From positions 434,001 through 498,000 of the forward strand of contig NZ_JAPDDR010000002.1 in NCBI RefSeq assembly GCF_025950095.1: DNA of 64,000 nucleotides, given 5' to 3'. The translations under genes were made by a program, and so were the position numbers. Below are positions 52,926 to 62,171 of this stretch, piece by piece. The stretch is from Luteolibacter rhizosphaerae (GTDB lineage Bacteria; Verrucomicrobiota; Verrucomicrobiia; Verrucomicrobiales; Akkermansiaceae). The number at the start of each line of letters is the position of its first letter. The stretch's first letter is position 1. The notes below the pieces were generated by a model. The model saw only the letters and a program-made list of their open reading frames with translations. It was not told the origin of the DNA and did no database searches.

Positions 52926-52993
52926 TGAGTCGGGAATTTGGTCATTCGACTGCTTAGCGTTGGGGCAAGCTGAATCAACCCAGCATCCCAACG

Positions 52994-53949
52994 ATGCTTC
53001 CCCATCCGATGTCTGGAGAACTTCCGGTCCAAGAACGCAGAATCAGCGCGTCCCGTGCGACAGTGTGGGTGCGCGCGCTGCGCCTGCCATTCTATCCGAT
53101 GTTGTGGTTGGGATACACGCTCGGTGCCTCCCTCGCGGTGCCCTTGCAGGAACTCTGGAAGCTGCCTGCCTACTGGTGGGGATATGCGGTCGTGTTCTTG
53201 ATTGAAGCTCTCACGGTGTTCTTGAACGATATTCACGACTACGAAAGCGCCCGCCGCAATCTCAACCATGGGAGGTTCACCGTCGGGTCGAGGGTGTTGG
53301 TCGAGGGGCTTCTGACACCGGCGGACTTGAAGAGAGGCTACAGGCTTGGGGCGGCGGCGGCAGTGATCGCCTCCCTGATGGTCCACCACTACTCCCCGGC
53401 ACCGGCAGGAATGAACGTGGCTTTTCTGGCTTTGGCAGTAATCCTGGGCGGGGAATACACGGTGCCTCCCCTGAAGTTCAGCCATCGCGGCTTGGGCGAA
53501 ATCGTGGTCGCCTTCGTTCACAGCCTGCTGATCGTCCAGTGCGGCGCTGCCGTGCTGGGAGGCCGGTTCGGTGGTTCCCCGGTGGTGAAGGTGGCCTTGC
53601 CGTTGCTTTTTGCCGTTTTCCCCTCCATCGCCCTGTCGGGACTTCCGGACCGCGAGGCGGACGGAGCTGCTGGAAAAGCGATCCTGGCGGTAAAGCTGGG
53701 ACCTCGGCCAGTATTGGCGTTGGCCAGCCTATCGGCATTCGTCGCATGTAGCCTGTTGTTTCATGGGTCCGGGAAATGGCCTTCATGGGCGTTTGGTGCG
53801 GTCACCCTGCACGCTTCGTCGGTAATCGCTTCCTGTCTTAGGCAATGGACCGGGACCCATACCCGCCGGATCGACGGTGTGATGGTCATCACCCTGTCTT
53901 TTTTCTATTGTGGTTCTTGGTCGTGCCGCTCATCAAAAACTTGGAATAG
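52994..53949 (+). pseudogene. UbiA family prenyltransferase, frameshifted near the end
   Basis: ATG 52994 or 53009 (MSGELPVQERRISASRATVW). Membrane helices surround two Asp-rich prenyl-diphosphate motifs: FLNDIHDYESARRNLNHG (ND..D) and LSGLPDREADGAAGKAILAV (D..D). A shift in the six-T run at 53899-53904 breaks the last helix: the expected frame reads FFLLWFLVVPLIKNLE and stops at TAG 53947-53949, whereas the present frame runs on to 54127. It probably attached an isoprenoid chain to an aromatic acceptor (menaquinone, chlorophyll or heme type); which one is unknown. Only the last 15-20 residues are affected, so partial activity or a sequencing error is possible. Confidence 0.8.
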
Positions 53950-54098
53950 CGGGGTGCTTCTGTCCGTCCCGCATCAAGCAATTTCCGCTTCGTTCTTGTC
54001 CGGCCTTCGCGATCACGCAAGGCCTTTTGCGAAAGTTTCCAGGTTGCCAAAGCCGGTGGACATGACCTCGCAGCGGCGGCGTTCTTCGAGCGCGACTA

Positions 54099-54975
54099 GG
54101 GCGTGTTTGAAAACCACGGAAGAATGAAAGTACTGCCCGGCTCGTACGTTTTGATTTCATCTTCCGATGAAACCGCCCAACTCGTACTTCCATCTGTCCG
54201 ACGCGCTCTGGCTGGCGCTAAAAAAATTAACGTAGTCCAGAATCCCGCTGAGGGTGAGCAGTACAACAATTGGTGGCAGGCCTCCCTCGTGCCACCGGAT
54301 GTTGACGACAGGCATGATCTACGTTTTGCGCACCGGTTGTGCATGGAGGGCGGTGCCGCCGGATTTCGGACCGTGGGAAACGGTTTATTCGCGTTGGCGC
54401 CTATGGTGCTCGAAAGGGGTTTGGGAGAAGATCTTGAAATAACTGGCCCGTGGCAGGACCGGCGCGTTGCGATTCATCGACTAGACCCACCTCAAGGTCC
54501 ACCAGCACGCCCATGGCGGGTGCGGCGGCAAGGAATTGCAGGCCATCGGCAAAAGCCGGGGCGGCCTCAACAGCAAGTTGCACGCGGTGGTGGACGGCAA
54601 AGGCCGCTTGGTCAGAGCCTCCCTGTCTCCCGGCAGCGTGCACGATGCGAAGGCGGCACCGGATCTCCTCGCGGGGCTGCGGGGCGTGAGGATTGTCGGC
54701 GACAAGGCATACGACAGCGGACCGCTTCGCGACACGATCCGCCGTTCGCGCAGCCGGCATTGCATCCCCAGCACGGCGAGGCGGAAGATCCCCGCACCGT
54801 TCCACCAAGGCTACTACCGCCACCGCCGCCACGTGGAGAATTTCTTCCAGCGCATCAAGCGGAACCGGCGGATTGCCACGCGCTACGACAAACTGGCCGA
54901 CACCTACTTCAACTTCATCCTGCTTGCTGCGTGCTTGGACTGGCTGGCAACTTCATGAGGTTTTCAAACACGCCC
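54099..54975. mobile_element. IS5-type (IS427-like) insertion sequence, decayed
   Basis: Perfect 17-base inverted repeats: GGGCGTGTTTGAAAACC at 54099-54115 and its reverse complement at 54959-54975. It is 877 bases long, flanked by TA on both sides (CTA|GGGC and GCCC|TAA), fitting the two-base TA duplication of this group. It landed between UbiA and DUF72 copy 2 without breaking a gene. Confidence 0.9.
54165..54958 (+). pseudogene. IS5-family transposase with stops and frameshifts
   Basis: Pieces in more than one frame: LSDALWLALKKL, RMLTTGMIYVLRTGCAWRAV then PPDFGPWETVYSRWRLWC, a stop, and finally QAIGKSRGGLNSKLHAVVDG, VRIVGDKAYDSGPLRDTIRR (DDE Asp) and RHVENFFQRIKRNRRIATRY (DDE Glu, ExxFxRxKxxRRIATRYDK) ending at 54958. 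This is the transposase of the IS above, inactivated. Confidence 0.88.
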
Positions 54976-55910
54976 TAAGCAACCGCTGATGCTGACAGTC
55001 CGGGAGCGATTGGCAGATAGCCCTCCAGCACTCGCGGCTCGTCCCCGAAGCGCCGGGCCAGCTCTGCTGCATTGAACGGCGCGTGCACCTTCACGTCGTT
55101 GTCGAAGTATACGAACACATCCCGTCCGTATTTCCGGGGTGAGAGAGCTTTCGCCAGGCAGCGGGCTTCGCGTGGCGTCCCACCTTTCAGCCAGCAGCGG
55201 ACCTTCTTTTCCCAAGCATCAAGCGCCCGCCTTGTGTAACCGCTGCTGTAGAGCTTGTCATGGCCATGCAGGCGGACGTACACAAAATCGGAGGTCACAT
55301 CCTCGATCAGCGGCCACTTGGCAGCAGCATCCGCCACGACCATCGCCACGTCATGCTTGCGAAGGAGGGCGATGAATTCCTCTGACTCGAACGAGCTGTG
55401 GCGCACCTCGATCGCGTGGCGCAGCGGCAGGTCTTCCGGTGCCTTCATTACCGCCCGTTCCGGCAGACGTCCGTCATGCTTTCTTGCGAGCCGTGCAGCC
55501 TCTTTCGTGCTCCTCGGGAGAAGCTTGAAGAAGCTTCCAAGCAATTCGGGATCGTAGCGGAAGCTCGGTGGGAATTGCCATAGGAAGGGACCCTGCTTTC
55601 TGCCCAGATGCAGCACCCCGGAGGCGAAGAAGTTGGCCAGAGGTTGGTCAATCTCGCGGAGACGCCGGATGTGGGTGATGAAGCGGCTTCCCTTTACCGC
55701 GAAGACGAAATCGTCCGGGACCGAATCACGCCATTTGCGGAAGCTGGAGCCACGTTGCAGCGAATAGAAGGTGCCATTGATCTCAATGGTTCTTACCGCT
55801 CGCGAAGCGTATTCGAGTTCGCGGCGCTGCGGCAGGCCGGCCGGGTAAAAGGACATTCGCCATGGGATGTAGGTCCAACCGGAGATCCCGCTGCGGAGTT
55901 TCGCTTTCAT
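54975..55910 (-). CDS. DUF72 family protein, copy 2
   Basis: ATG 55910 (MKAKLRSGISGWTYIPWRMS) is right at the domain start; the open frame continues upstream to 56432 but that part belongs to the shifted DUF6766 gene. Motifs: VRTIEINGTFYSLQRGSSFR, FLWQFPPSFRYDPELLGSFF, RHAIEVRHSSFESEEFIALL, FVYVRLHGHDKLYSSGYTRR and DVFVYFDNDVKVHAPFNAAE, the last with the typical end. 311 residues. Its stop reaches the end of the IS5 element, so its last codons may come from the IS edge. The role of DUF72 is unproven. Confidence 0.9.
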   Translation of the reverse strand: MKAKLRSGISGWTYIPWRMSFYPAGLPQRRELEYASRAVRTIEINGTFYSLQRGSSFRKWRDSVPDDFVFAVKGSRFITHIRRLREIDQPLANFFASGVLHLGRKQGPFLWQFPPSFRYDPELLGSFFKLLPRSTKEAARLARKHDGRLPERAVMKAPEDLPLRHAIEVRHSSFESEEFIALLRKHDVAMVVADAAAKWPLIEDVTSDFVYVRLHGHDKLYSSGYTRRALDAWEKKVRCWLKGGTPREARCLAKALSPRKYGRDVFVYFDNDVKVHAPFNAAELARRFGDEPRVLEGYLPIAPGLSASAVA

Positions 55911-56103
55911 GAGCGGTGCGAGAGGGCGGGGGCCAGATCCGCGACGACCGCCTGATAAGCTTCTGGGCGGGCGTCCGACTCCGGAACGCGCAACAGCGAG
56001 AAAGGATGAATGGTGGCGATTATCATGGTGCCAGGTTATCGGAGGAGTTCGTCGTCCATGATGGGAGTGAGTAATGTGGTCGGGATTCTGTCGCGCTATC
56101 CCG

Positions 56104-56724
56104 TTATGTTCCAGTTTTGGAGTCGGGGTCCTCCACATCCTTGCTCTCCGGTGAACCGTCCTGGCGCAGGAAAATGCTGAGGACCACGATCGACAGCACG
56201 GCGAGGAATTCACTCTGCCAGTTCTGGAATGACTGGAACCAGAACTGGGAACCTGAGACGAACTCCCCGAAAGAGTGCGGCGCCTTGCCGTGCTCGGCCC
56301 GTTCCCATTCTCTTCCTTCAGACCACCGGTCGCGTGGATCAGGAACGAAGCGAGGAAAAGGCCCTGGAAGGCCAGTGAAAGGGAGTTGCGGTAAAGCCAA
56401 CTGCCTCGCTTTGTTCGACGCAACCTTGGCAAGCTTCCCGGCCTCTTCAGGATCGTTCGACTCCGCCGAGCCCTTCTGGAACAGGAATGTGGTGAGGATC
56501 ACGTAGAAGCCCATCTGCAGGAATTCGCTTTCCCAGTTCTCGCCCGTCGCCTGCCAGAAATGACCGCTGGCGAGATAATCTCCATAAGCCACCGCTGGCT
56601 GCCCGTGCTGCAGCTGTTCGTCATTGTAGACATGATGACCGGCCACCGACTGCGCCGCCCAGAAAGCCAGGAACAAGAGAAGCAGGACCAGCGAAAGCCC
56701 GTTGTTCCTGAGAAATCGCTTCAT
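56104..56724 (-). CDS. DUF6766 family membrane protein with two compensating frameshifts
   Basis: ATG 56724 (MKRFLRNNGLSLVLLLLFLA) starts the first half: FWAAQSVAGHHVYNDEQLQH and HFWQATGENWESEFLQMGFY then VILTTFLFQKGSAESNDPEE. The second half repeats the pattern at the end (ERAEHGKAPHSFGEF, FWFQSFQNWQSEFLAVLSIV). In between (56300-56430) the frame gives a Pro- and Arg-rich stretch, while the next frame gives the expected helix: YRNSLSLAFQGLFLASFLIH. Two indels that cancel each other, near 56395-56430 and 56300-56312, explain this. So one of four helices is replaced; the protein may be inactive. Confidence 0.75.
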   Translation of the reverse strand: MKRFLRNNGLSLVLLLLFLAFWAAQSVAGHHVYNDEQLQHGQPAVAYGDYLASGHFWQATGENWESEFLQMGFYVILTTFLFQKGSAESNDPEEAGKLAKVASNKARQLALPQLPFTGLPGPFPRFVPDPRDRWSEGREWERAEHGKAPHSFGEFVSGSQFWFQSFQNWQSEFLAVLSIVVLSIFLRQDGSPESKDVEDPDSKTGT

Positions 56725-56800
56725 GGCATGCTTCCAATTTCCGCGCCCAATGTGCTTGAGCCCGCCTGCTTCAGTTGGGCTGTGGATTCGCGGTGAGAGG

Positions 56801-57208
56801 TTAGGATCGCGTCCAGCGAGTCCGCTCCACCGCAAGCCCGCTCCTTGTCGCCACCCCGAGTGCAACTTCCACGGCGGCACCCAGATAATAGCCGATCCGC
56901 AGGCTGCGGGCGACAAGGAGAAGATTCCGGACAGAATAACCCGCTATCTCAATGTGGCCGTTGCCACCCTCGATCAAACCTGCCTTGCAGTCGTCTTCCC
57001 CGGGTTCCTTCGAATATTCGTCAAAGATGGCGAGGACCTCCGGGAGGTGGCGGGCGTTCGCGTGCTGATAGGTCGTCAGAAGATCGCGAAGGCTCGTCCC
57101 GGTGGTCCACCGCTGGAGGTCGGGCAAGGTGCCAACCATTAGTTGCGTGGCACTCCGGATGTCCTTCAACCGGTCGAAGAAAACATCAATGGAATCAATG
57201 ATCGACAT
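56801..57208 (-). CDS. DUF892 ferritin-like protein, divergent
   Basis: ATG 57208 gives MSIIDSIDVFFDRLKDIRSA. The layout is that of DUF892 (YciE/YciF, four-helix bundle): FFDRLKDIRSATQLMVGTLP, then DLLTTYQHANARHLPEVLAI, then VRNLLLVARSLRIGYYLGAA. Acidic and His residues at the family's metal positions are partly kept. It begins nine bases after the SDR stop, on the same strand. The known family is tied to osmotic and oxidative stress. The sequence is far from the copy at 58875. Confidence 0.6.
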   Translation of the reverse strand: MSIIDSIDVFFDRLKDIRSATQLMVGTLPDLQRWTTGTSLRDLLTTYQHANARHLPEVLAIFDEYSKEPGEDDCKAGLIEGGNGHIEIAGYSVRNLLLVARSLRIGYYLGAAVEVALGVATRSGLAVERTRWTRS

Positions 57209-57216
57209 GGCGTAGG

Positions 57217-58014
57217 TCAACCTTGCAACAGCGACTGGCCGCCCTCGATGTAGATCTCGGTCCCCGTGATATGGGACGAGGCGTCGCATGCGAGGAAGCC
57301 GATCAGTTGCGCCACTTGGTCCGCGGAGCCGGGCTGACCACCGGTCAGAGGCACATCGCCTTCAGGAAACTCAACAGGGAGATGAATCCCTTCGAGGGCG
57401 CGACGCTCGGTTGAATCATCGATGTTGGTTTCGATGGCACCGGGGCAGACGACGTTCACGCGGATCTTGTCCTTGGCGAGTTCCAGGGCGGTCATTTTCG
57501 TGAAAGCCACCTGGGCGGCCTTCGAGCAGGAATAAGCGGTGGCTCCGGAATTGCTGAAGACCCGTGTCCCGTTGATCGAAGACACCACCACCACCGAGCC
57601 GCCGCGCTTCCTGAGGAGCGGAAGCGCAAGTTTCAGCGTGAGGAAGGTACCCCGGAGGTTCACTGCCAGCGTCTGGTCCCATTCGGAAACCCCAAGTTGA
57701 TCCAACGGAGCCCACACACCGTTGATGCCCGCGTTGGCCACCACAATGTCGAGCCTCGCGTAGCGGTTGGCCACGGTCGCGAAGGCATTGCCCATCTCCA
57801 ATTCACTGCTAACGTCCGCCGTAATCGAGATGTGGCCGCGCTCTTCACCGCCGAGCCCGGCCAAGGTCTCGTCCAATTCTTCAGGCGTTCTCCCCACGAT
57901 CACCACTTTTGCGCCGGCCTCCGCCAAAGCCTCGGCGGCAGCCCTTCCAATACCCGAGCCGCCGCCGGTCACAAGCGCCACCCGATCGTCCAGAGAAAAC
58001 TTCACCAATTGCAT
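57217..58014 (-). CDS. SDR family NAD(P)-dependent oxidoreductase
   Basis: A 265-residue classical short-chain dehydrogenase. VALVTGGGSGIGRAAAEALA binds the cofactor, and DIVVANAGING follows. Catalytic residues are Ser in VVVVSSINGTRVFSNSG, then Tyr and Lys in AYSCSKAAQVAFTKM. The C-terminus has DASSHITGTEIYIEGGQSLL. The Arg after the second glycine-rich strand (VIVGRTPEEL) suggests NADP(H) use. It starts two bases after the DUF4142 stop and is followed by a DUF892 gene, so the three form an operon of stress-type proteins. Substrate unknown. Confidence 0.92.
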   Translation of the reverse strand: MQLVKFSLDDRVALVTGGGSGIGRAAAEALAEAGAKVVIVGRTPEELDETLAGLGGEERGHISITADVSSELEMGNAFATVANRYARLDIVVANAGINGVWAPLDQLGVSEWDQTLAVNLRGTFLTLKLALPLLRKRGGSVVVVSSINGTRVFSNSGATAYSCSKAAQVAFTKMTALELAKDKIRVNVVCPGAIETNIDDSTERRALEGIHLPVEFPEGDVPLTGGQPGSADQVAQLIGFLACDASSHITGTEIYIEGGQSLLQG

Positions 58015-58016
58015 AA

Positions 58017-58628
58017 TCAGCGGAGAGTCGCCACTTCGTCCTTCGACACGGTGAGATGAACCTCGATCAATGGGAGAGCGGTCTCTGCCAAGGCCTTGAG
58101 GAGGGCATCTCCCGCCTGCTCCTTCACTTTGGTCATGGTCTTTTTGATCTTCTCATGACCCGCCACTCCGATTTTTTCCAGATAGGCCCGGTCGAAATTG
58201 TCGCCAGAGTCCTTGATCTCGGTAAGGACCTTTTTGCCGTCATCGCTCAGCTCGCCGGAGAGTTTGATACCCTTCTTGGCGGCGAACTCCTTGAGTTTCT
58301 CGGCTAGCCCATTCTGCTCGTCCACTTCCCCTTCAGCGATCAGTTTGACATCCGGGGATCTGGTGGATTTTACCGCGAGTTCGCTGGTCCTGAGCTGGAT
58401 CAACCCACCCGCTGCGATTTCTTCCGCGAGCGCCTTGTCGGCATCTGAAAGCTTGGAGTCGTCCGGTTGCAGGGCTTTTACCTTCTGGCCCGCTTCAGAA
58501 TTGATCTTCTTGAACTCCGGGGCATCGAGCTTGCCCGGCTTTGAATCATCCTTCGCCGAAGCAGCGAGGGAAAGCGAAAGACCCATTGCGGTGAGCCCTG
58601 CGGACTTTAGGAGAATGCGCCTGTTCAT
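58017..58628 (-). CDS. Exported DUF4142 family protein
   Basis: ATG 58628 begins a Tat-like signal peptide (MNRRILLKSAGLTAMGLSLS then LAASAK) with the RR pair. The mature part is the four-helix DUF4142 domain: LIQLRTSELAVKSTRSPDVK, LAEKLKEFAAKKGIKLSGEL, FDRAYLEKIGVAGHEKIKKT and ALLKALAETALPLIEVHLTV. These ferritin-like bundles are found in periplasmic stress clusters and may bind metal. The gene is first in a minus-strand operon with SDR and DUF892, and divergent from the DUF892 gene at 58875. Confidence 0.88.
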   Translation of the reverse strand: MNRRILLKSAGLTAMGLSLSLAASAKDDSKPGKLDAPEFKKINSEAGQKVKALQPDDSKLSDADKALAEEIAAGGLIQLRTSELAVKSTRSPDVKLIAEGEVDEQNGLAEKLKEFAAKKGIKLSGELSDDGKKVLTEIKDSGDNFDRAYLEKIGVAGHEKIKKTMTKVKEQAGDALLKALAETALPLIEVHLTVSKDEVATLR

Positions 58629-58874
58629 GGTGGAAGCGCACTTCGCAAATTCGGTGCCAACAATTGGCTCTTGCGTATCACGTTAACATAAGAAGCAGTC
58701 TGAGTTCGTCACGCTCCATGCCTTCCAGCCTTTGCACGGTGCAACCGGCGAGTGGGGTTTGCAATGGCTCGTTAGTCACTGTTCCTTATGTCCTGGCTTT
58801 CTCCAAGCAATCGTCGGCTACTAGCACCGGGCACAGGAACTGCAAGAGGCGCATTGAAACCGCCATAAACAGTC

Positions 58875-59381
58875 ATGCCTAAACTCGATACACTTGAAGT
58901 GCTCCTCGCGCAGGAGATCAAAGACCTCTACAGCGCCGAAAACCAATTGTTGAAGGCGCTCCCAAAAATGGCCAAGGCTGCCACTAGCCCCGAACTTCAG
59001 GAAGCGTTCAAAACGCACCTGGAGGAAACGAAGGTCCACGTTGAGCGCCTCGAAGAAGTTGCTAAGCTGCTTGAAATCACGCCCAAGGGCAAGGTTTGCA
59101 AAGCTATGAAAGGCTTGGTGGAGGAAGGGGTGGAGGCGACCGAAGAGGATGGGGATGGAACCATCATCGACCTGGGTCTAATCGGAGCCGCCCAGCGGGT
59201 TGAGCATTATGAGATTTCCGCCTATGGTACTTCTAGAGCTCTTGCGGAAGCCTTGGGTCTCGACGATGTGGTGGAGATCCTGCAGACGACGCTCGATGAG
59301 GAAGGCAACACCGACAAGCTGCTCACCGGAATCGCCGAGCAACTCATTTCTTCCGCAGTGGAGGGGGCGGACGCCGAGTAA
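58875..59381 (+). CDS. DUF892 (YciE/YciF) ferritin-like protein
   Basis: The 168-residue protein has all family features: LAQEIKDLYSAENQLLKALP, LQEAFKTHLEETKVHVERLE, CKAMKGLVEEG and IGAAQRVEHYEISAYGTSRA. The E and H residues in helices 1-4 form the di-metal site. It is induced in osmotic and oxidative stress in enteric bacteria. The start is preceded by a free 245-base stretch shared with the divergent DUF4142 gene. A terminator follows. It is the best conserved of three DUF892-type genes within 3.6 kb. Confidence 0.93.
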   Translation: MPKLDTLEVLLAQEIKDLYSAENQLLKALPKMAKAATSPELQEAFKTHLEETKVHVERLEEVAKLLEITPKGKVCKAMKGLVEEGVEATEEDGDGTIIDLGLIGAAQRVEHYEISAYGTSRALAEALGLDDVVEILQTTLDEEGNTDKLLTGIAEQLISSAVEGADAE

Positions 59382-59397
59382 AAGTTATTTCCTCCCG

Positions 59398-59438
59398 CTA
59401 AGCGCTCCGCGGTTTCGGTCGCGGGGCTCGCTTCTTTT
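59398..59438 (+). terminator. Rho-independent terminator after the DUF892 gene
   Basis: A stem around GCGCTCCGCG and CGCGGGGCTCGC with loop GTTTCGGT, followed by CTTCTTTT. It lies 20 bases after the stop at 59381. The stem has a few mismatches. Confidence 0.6.
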
Positions 59439-59878
59439 AAGTCGAATGGTCCCACCTGACATTGATCTGGGAGTGCTTTCAGGCGTCAACGTTGAATCCA
59501 GATCGGAAACGATTTACTTCCTTGTGCTCGACCGATTTTCCATCGCCAGTCCTGGCAAAGAGCGGGAACCGTTCCAATGTTTGATCCCTATCACCGTGAC
59601 TGGCACAAATACTGGGGCGGCGATCTTCAGGGCGTAGTTGATCGCCTCGTTACTTGAGGTCATCCGGCATCACCGCAGTCTGGGCCACTCCGCTTTTTGA
59701 GCAGGCGGAGGCGATGACCGTTGATGATCCCGTTCCAAGAGCTCCCATCCACGGTTATTGAACGAGCGACTTCAAGCGGTATTAACGCGCGTTGGATGAA
59801 CAATCCGTCCGAGAAGCGCCTGTTCACGCGGGACGACAAGAAATCGCGGCACGTTCCGGCTGGCAAAGCCATCAAGAG
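59439..59878. other. Stretch between two DUF892 genes
   Basis: About 440 bases with only short frames. One (59721 on, NARWMNNPSEKRLFTRDDKK) looks vaguely like the end of a transposase but runs into the next gene's start region, so no feature is supported. Confidence 0.4.
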
Positions 59879-60379
59879 ATGCGAGAGACCTCAGACTCAG
59901 ATGTTTTCTTCGAGGACCTTCTTCATGTGGTTCTCACGGAACGTTTCGTCAGCGATAATGCATCCATCTGCGCTTCGCTGGCAGCTTCCGCGGAAGTGCG
60001 CCAGCACTGGTATGAAATATGTGAATTGTCCGCCAGCCACCATGCGCGGTTCCACGCTATCTTTGATCGGCACCGCATCGAGACCGGTTTCGCCGACTGC
60101 AAAGCGATAAAGGGCTTGTTCCGGGGTGGGAGGGCAGACCTGATCTACACGGAGAGCTCGCACATCAAGGACTTCCGCCTGGTAGCTTTTGGAGAGCGAC
60201 TCGTGTCGCATACCCTTGCCCTGTGCGGCACCACGGCAAAATTGGCGTCCAGATTCGGGTTCTCAGAAGAAGCGAATTTCATTCGCACCGCAATGGATGA
60301 GAAAATCGCTTACCTCGACCGTCTTGGGAAAGTGGGCGACTCATGTTTGTGGACGGGCACCGGCGATTTTACTCTTTGA
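59879..60379 (+). CDS. DUF892-like ferritin-fold protein, divergent
   Basis: ATG 59879 (MRETSDSDVFFEDLLHVVLT) is the most natural start; the frame is open further up. The four-helix pattern matches DUF892 distantly: FFEDLLHVVLTERFVSDNAS, CELSASHHARFHAIFDRHRI, IKDFRLVAFGERLVSHTLAL and FIRTAMDEKIAYLDRLGKV. Several of the metal-site acids are replaced. 166 residues. It may be a paralogue that lost metal binding; this is inference. Confidence 0.6.
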   Translation: MRETSDSDVFFEDLLHVVLTERFVSDNASICASLAASAEVRQHWYEICELSASHHARFHAIFDRHRIETGFADCKAIKGLFRGGRADLIYTESSHIKDFRLVAFGERLVSHTLALCGTTAKLASRFGFSEEANFIRTAMDEKIAYLDRLGKVGDSCLWTGTGDFTL

Positions 60380-60596
60380 TTCTAGGCACCTCGCATTCGT
60401 CCTCGTTCGTCTGATTCCTGATTTCAGTCTCCTCCGGGGAGTTGGCAAAATCGCCCGTAGGGTCGGTTCCAAATATAAAGAAGGCTTCTTTCGCACTTCT
60501 CGCTATCTGCGCTTCCTCCGTGGCGTTTGGTAATTTGGCAGGTGTATTCTGGGGACAGGATGCGGTTGCTTTCAAAGGAGCAGTCATTTTAACCAT
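60369..60596 (-). CDS. Possible small protein, weak
   Basis: A frame of 75 codons (MVKMTAPLKATASCPQNTPA, then EEAQIARSAKEAFFIFGTDP) that overlaps the DUF892-like gene's end by 11 bases. The rest of the 480-base gap up to 60857 holds nothing else I could see. No family, and composition is the only support. Confidence 0.3.
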   Translation of the reverse strand: MVKMTAPLKATASCPQNTPAKLPNATEEAQIARSAKEAFFIFGTDPTGDFANSPEETEIRNQTNEDECEVPRIKE

Positions 60597-60857
60597 TTAG
60601 CAGACCGGATGCCGCTATTAGTGAGCAATAACGCCTAACAGCTCGGTCAGCTTGCACCTAAGAGATGCTTATTGCATAGGCTGAATTGGTGGCCAGAGAC
60701 TGAAACGAGGGTCTTCAGTGTCAAAAACCTTTTCATCGGAGCCCGATTGCGGCTCTCGCACACCGATTCCAGGCCCGACACAGGCACCGGTCGGCGCCGG
60801 TATGACCTTTGCTAAAACGAAATCTCGCTTGCTGCCCGATCCTTAGTACTGATCCCA

Positions 60858-62171
60858 ATGAATCCAATCAACCTACCCGTCCAAAACACTAGGCTTTTAA
60901 TAAGTCCTCGCCTCAACCGGAAAGCGTCCGCGATTTTGCGTTCACCCGACGACGACGAAAAGTCGGGAGGTAATAAAGTTGAAAGCCTTCCAATCATTGC
61001 GATCTGCCATTTGAGCTGGGACTGGGTTTGGCAGCGGCCGCAACAGTTCCTCTCGCGGATGGCGAAGACCCATCCCGTGCTATTCGTCGAACTCCATTGC
61101 TCCCCGGTCAGCCAAGGCGTCACGCATTTGCGGACTTGGGAAGAGAACCACGCCGTCCGAATATTGCAGATCCACCTTCCTCAAGACCGCTGGCACGATG
61201 GCGAGTATATCGACCGGGAGCGCCTGAGGCTTCTCTTGGAAGCCATGCGGATTGATCTCGCAGGGCAATTCAGTGACGCCATCCTTTGGATCAACGATCC
61301 GATGGCTGCCCCGGCATATGTGGGCAACCTGGGTGAAGCAATGGTTGTCTACGATTGCATGGATGAGCTTACCCAGTTTGCCGGAGCACCTGCAGGCTTG
61401 GCTGAGCGCGAAGCCCGCTTGGTGCAACAGGCGGATGTGATTTTTTGCGGGGGCCAGAAAATGCGGACCAAGCGACTCCCGGGCAACAGCAACACGCACT
61501 TCTACGGGACAGGTGTCGATTGCGATCATTTTGCTGCCGCTTTGAAGCCAGCGCCGGCCCATCCCGACCTCAAGCAGCTCGGAGGGCCTGTCCTCGGTTA
61601 TTTCGGAGTAGTCGACGAGCGCATCGATTACCCGCTGCTGGCATTCCTCGCCGACCATAATCCGCATTGGCAGATCGCCATGGTCGGTCCATTTGCCAAG
61701 GTCGATGTCGCGGCGCTCCCCTCCCGCCCCAATCTTCATTGGCTCGGGCCAAAGCCCTATCAAGAACTGCCATCCCTTTGCCGACAGATGGACGTGTGCC
61801 TAATGCCATTTGCCCTCAATGAAGCAACGGAGTTCATCAACCCGACCAAGGCTTTGGAATACATGGCCGCTGGCCGGCCAGTCGTCTCGACAGCCCTGGA
61901 TGAGGTGAGATCGAACTTCGCGGTGGCCGCTAGAATTGCCTCGGGTCCCGCGGAGTTTGCCCGGTTCTGCGAAGAGGAGATCACAAGGCCGTCTGCTGCC
62001 CGCGTGCTAAAAGGCCTGCAGCTTGCACAGGCCAACACTTGGGAGCGGCTCGTGGAGAACATGAACAACCACATCCAAGAGGTGGTAGATTCCCGCGGGC
62101 CCCAGGGCATTGCAAGCCGCCGCGCGCCCTCTTCCAACGTGGCTACGGGAATTGCTCCTTCCTATGTTTGA
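60858..62171 (+). CDS. Glycosyltransferase, GT4-like (GT-B)
   Basis: A 437-residue protein. After a polar head of 40 residues, IIAICHLSWDWVWQRPQQFL with the motif WQRPQ is typical of GT-B enzymes found in polysaccharide clusters. The C-terminal half carries GPVLGYFGVVDERIDYPLLA, IAMVGPFAKVDVAALPSRPN then LHWLGPKPYQELPSLCRQMD, and the donor-binding end FINPTKALEYMAAGRPVVST. It overlaps the glf start by eight bases. With UDP-galactofuranose supplied by the glf product next door, a galactofuranosyl-containing glycan is a fair but unproven idea. Confidence 0.87.
   Translation: MNPINLPVQNTRLLISPRLNRKASAILRSPDDDEKSGGNKVESLPIIAICHLSWDWVWQRPQQFLSRMAKTHPVLFVELHCSPVSQGVTHLRTWEENHAVRILQIHLPQDRWHDGEYIDRERLRLLLEAMRIDLAGQFSDAILWINDPMAAPAYVGNLGEAMVVYDCMDELTQFAGAPAGLAEREARLVQQADVIFCGGQKMRTKRLPGNSNTHFYGTGVDCDHFAAALKPAPAHPDLKQLGGPVLGYFGVVDERIDYPLLAFLADHNPHWQIAMVGPFAKVDVAALPSRPNLHWLGPKPYQELPSLCRQMDVCLMPFALNEATEFINPTKALEYMAAGRPVVSTALDEVRSNFAVAARIASGPAEFARFCEEEITRPSAARVLKGLQLAQANTWERLVENMNNHIQEVVDSRGPQGIASRRAPSSNVATGIAPSYV

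Noticed and set aside
59660-59878. Transposase remnant before the third DUF892 gene
   Set aside because: The resemblance (NNPSEKRLFTRDDKK) is too short to support a family.
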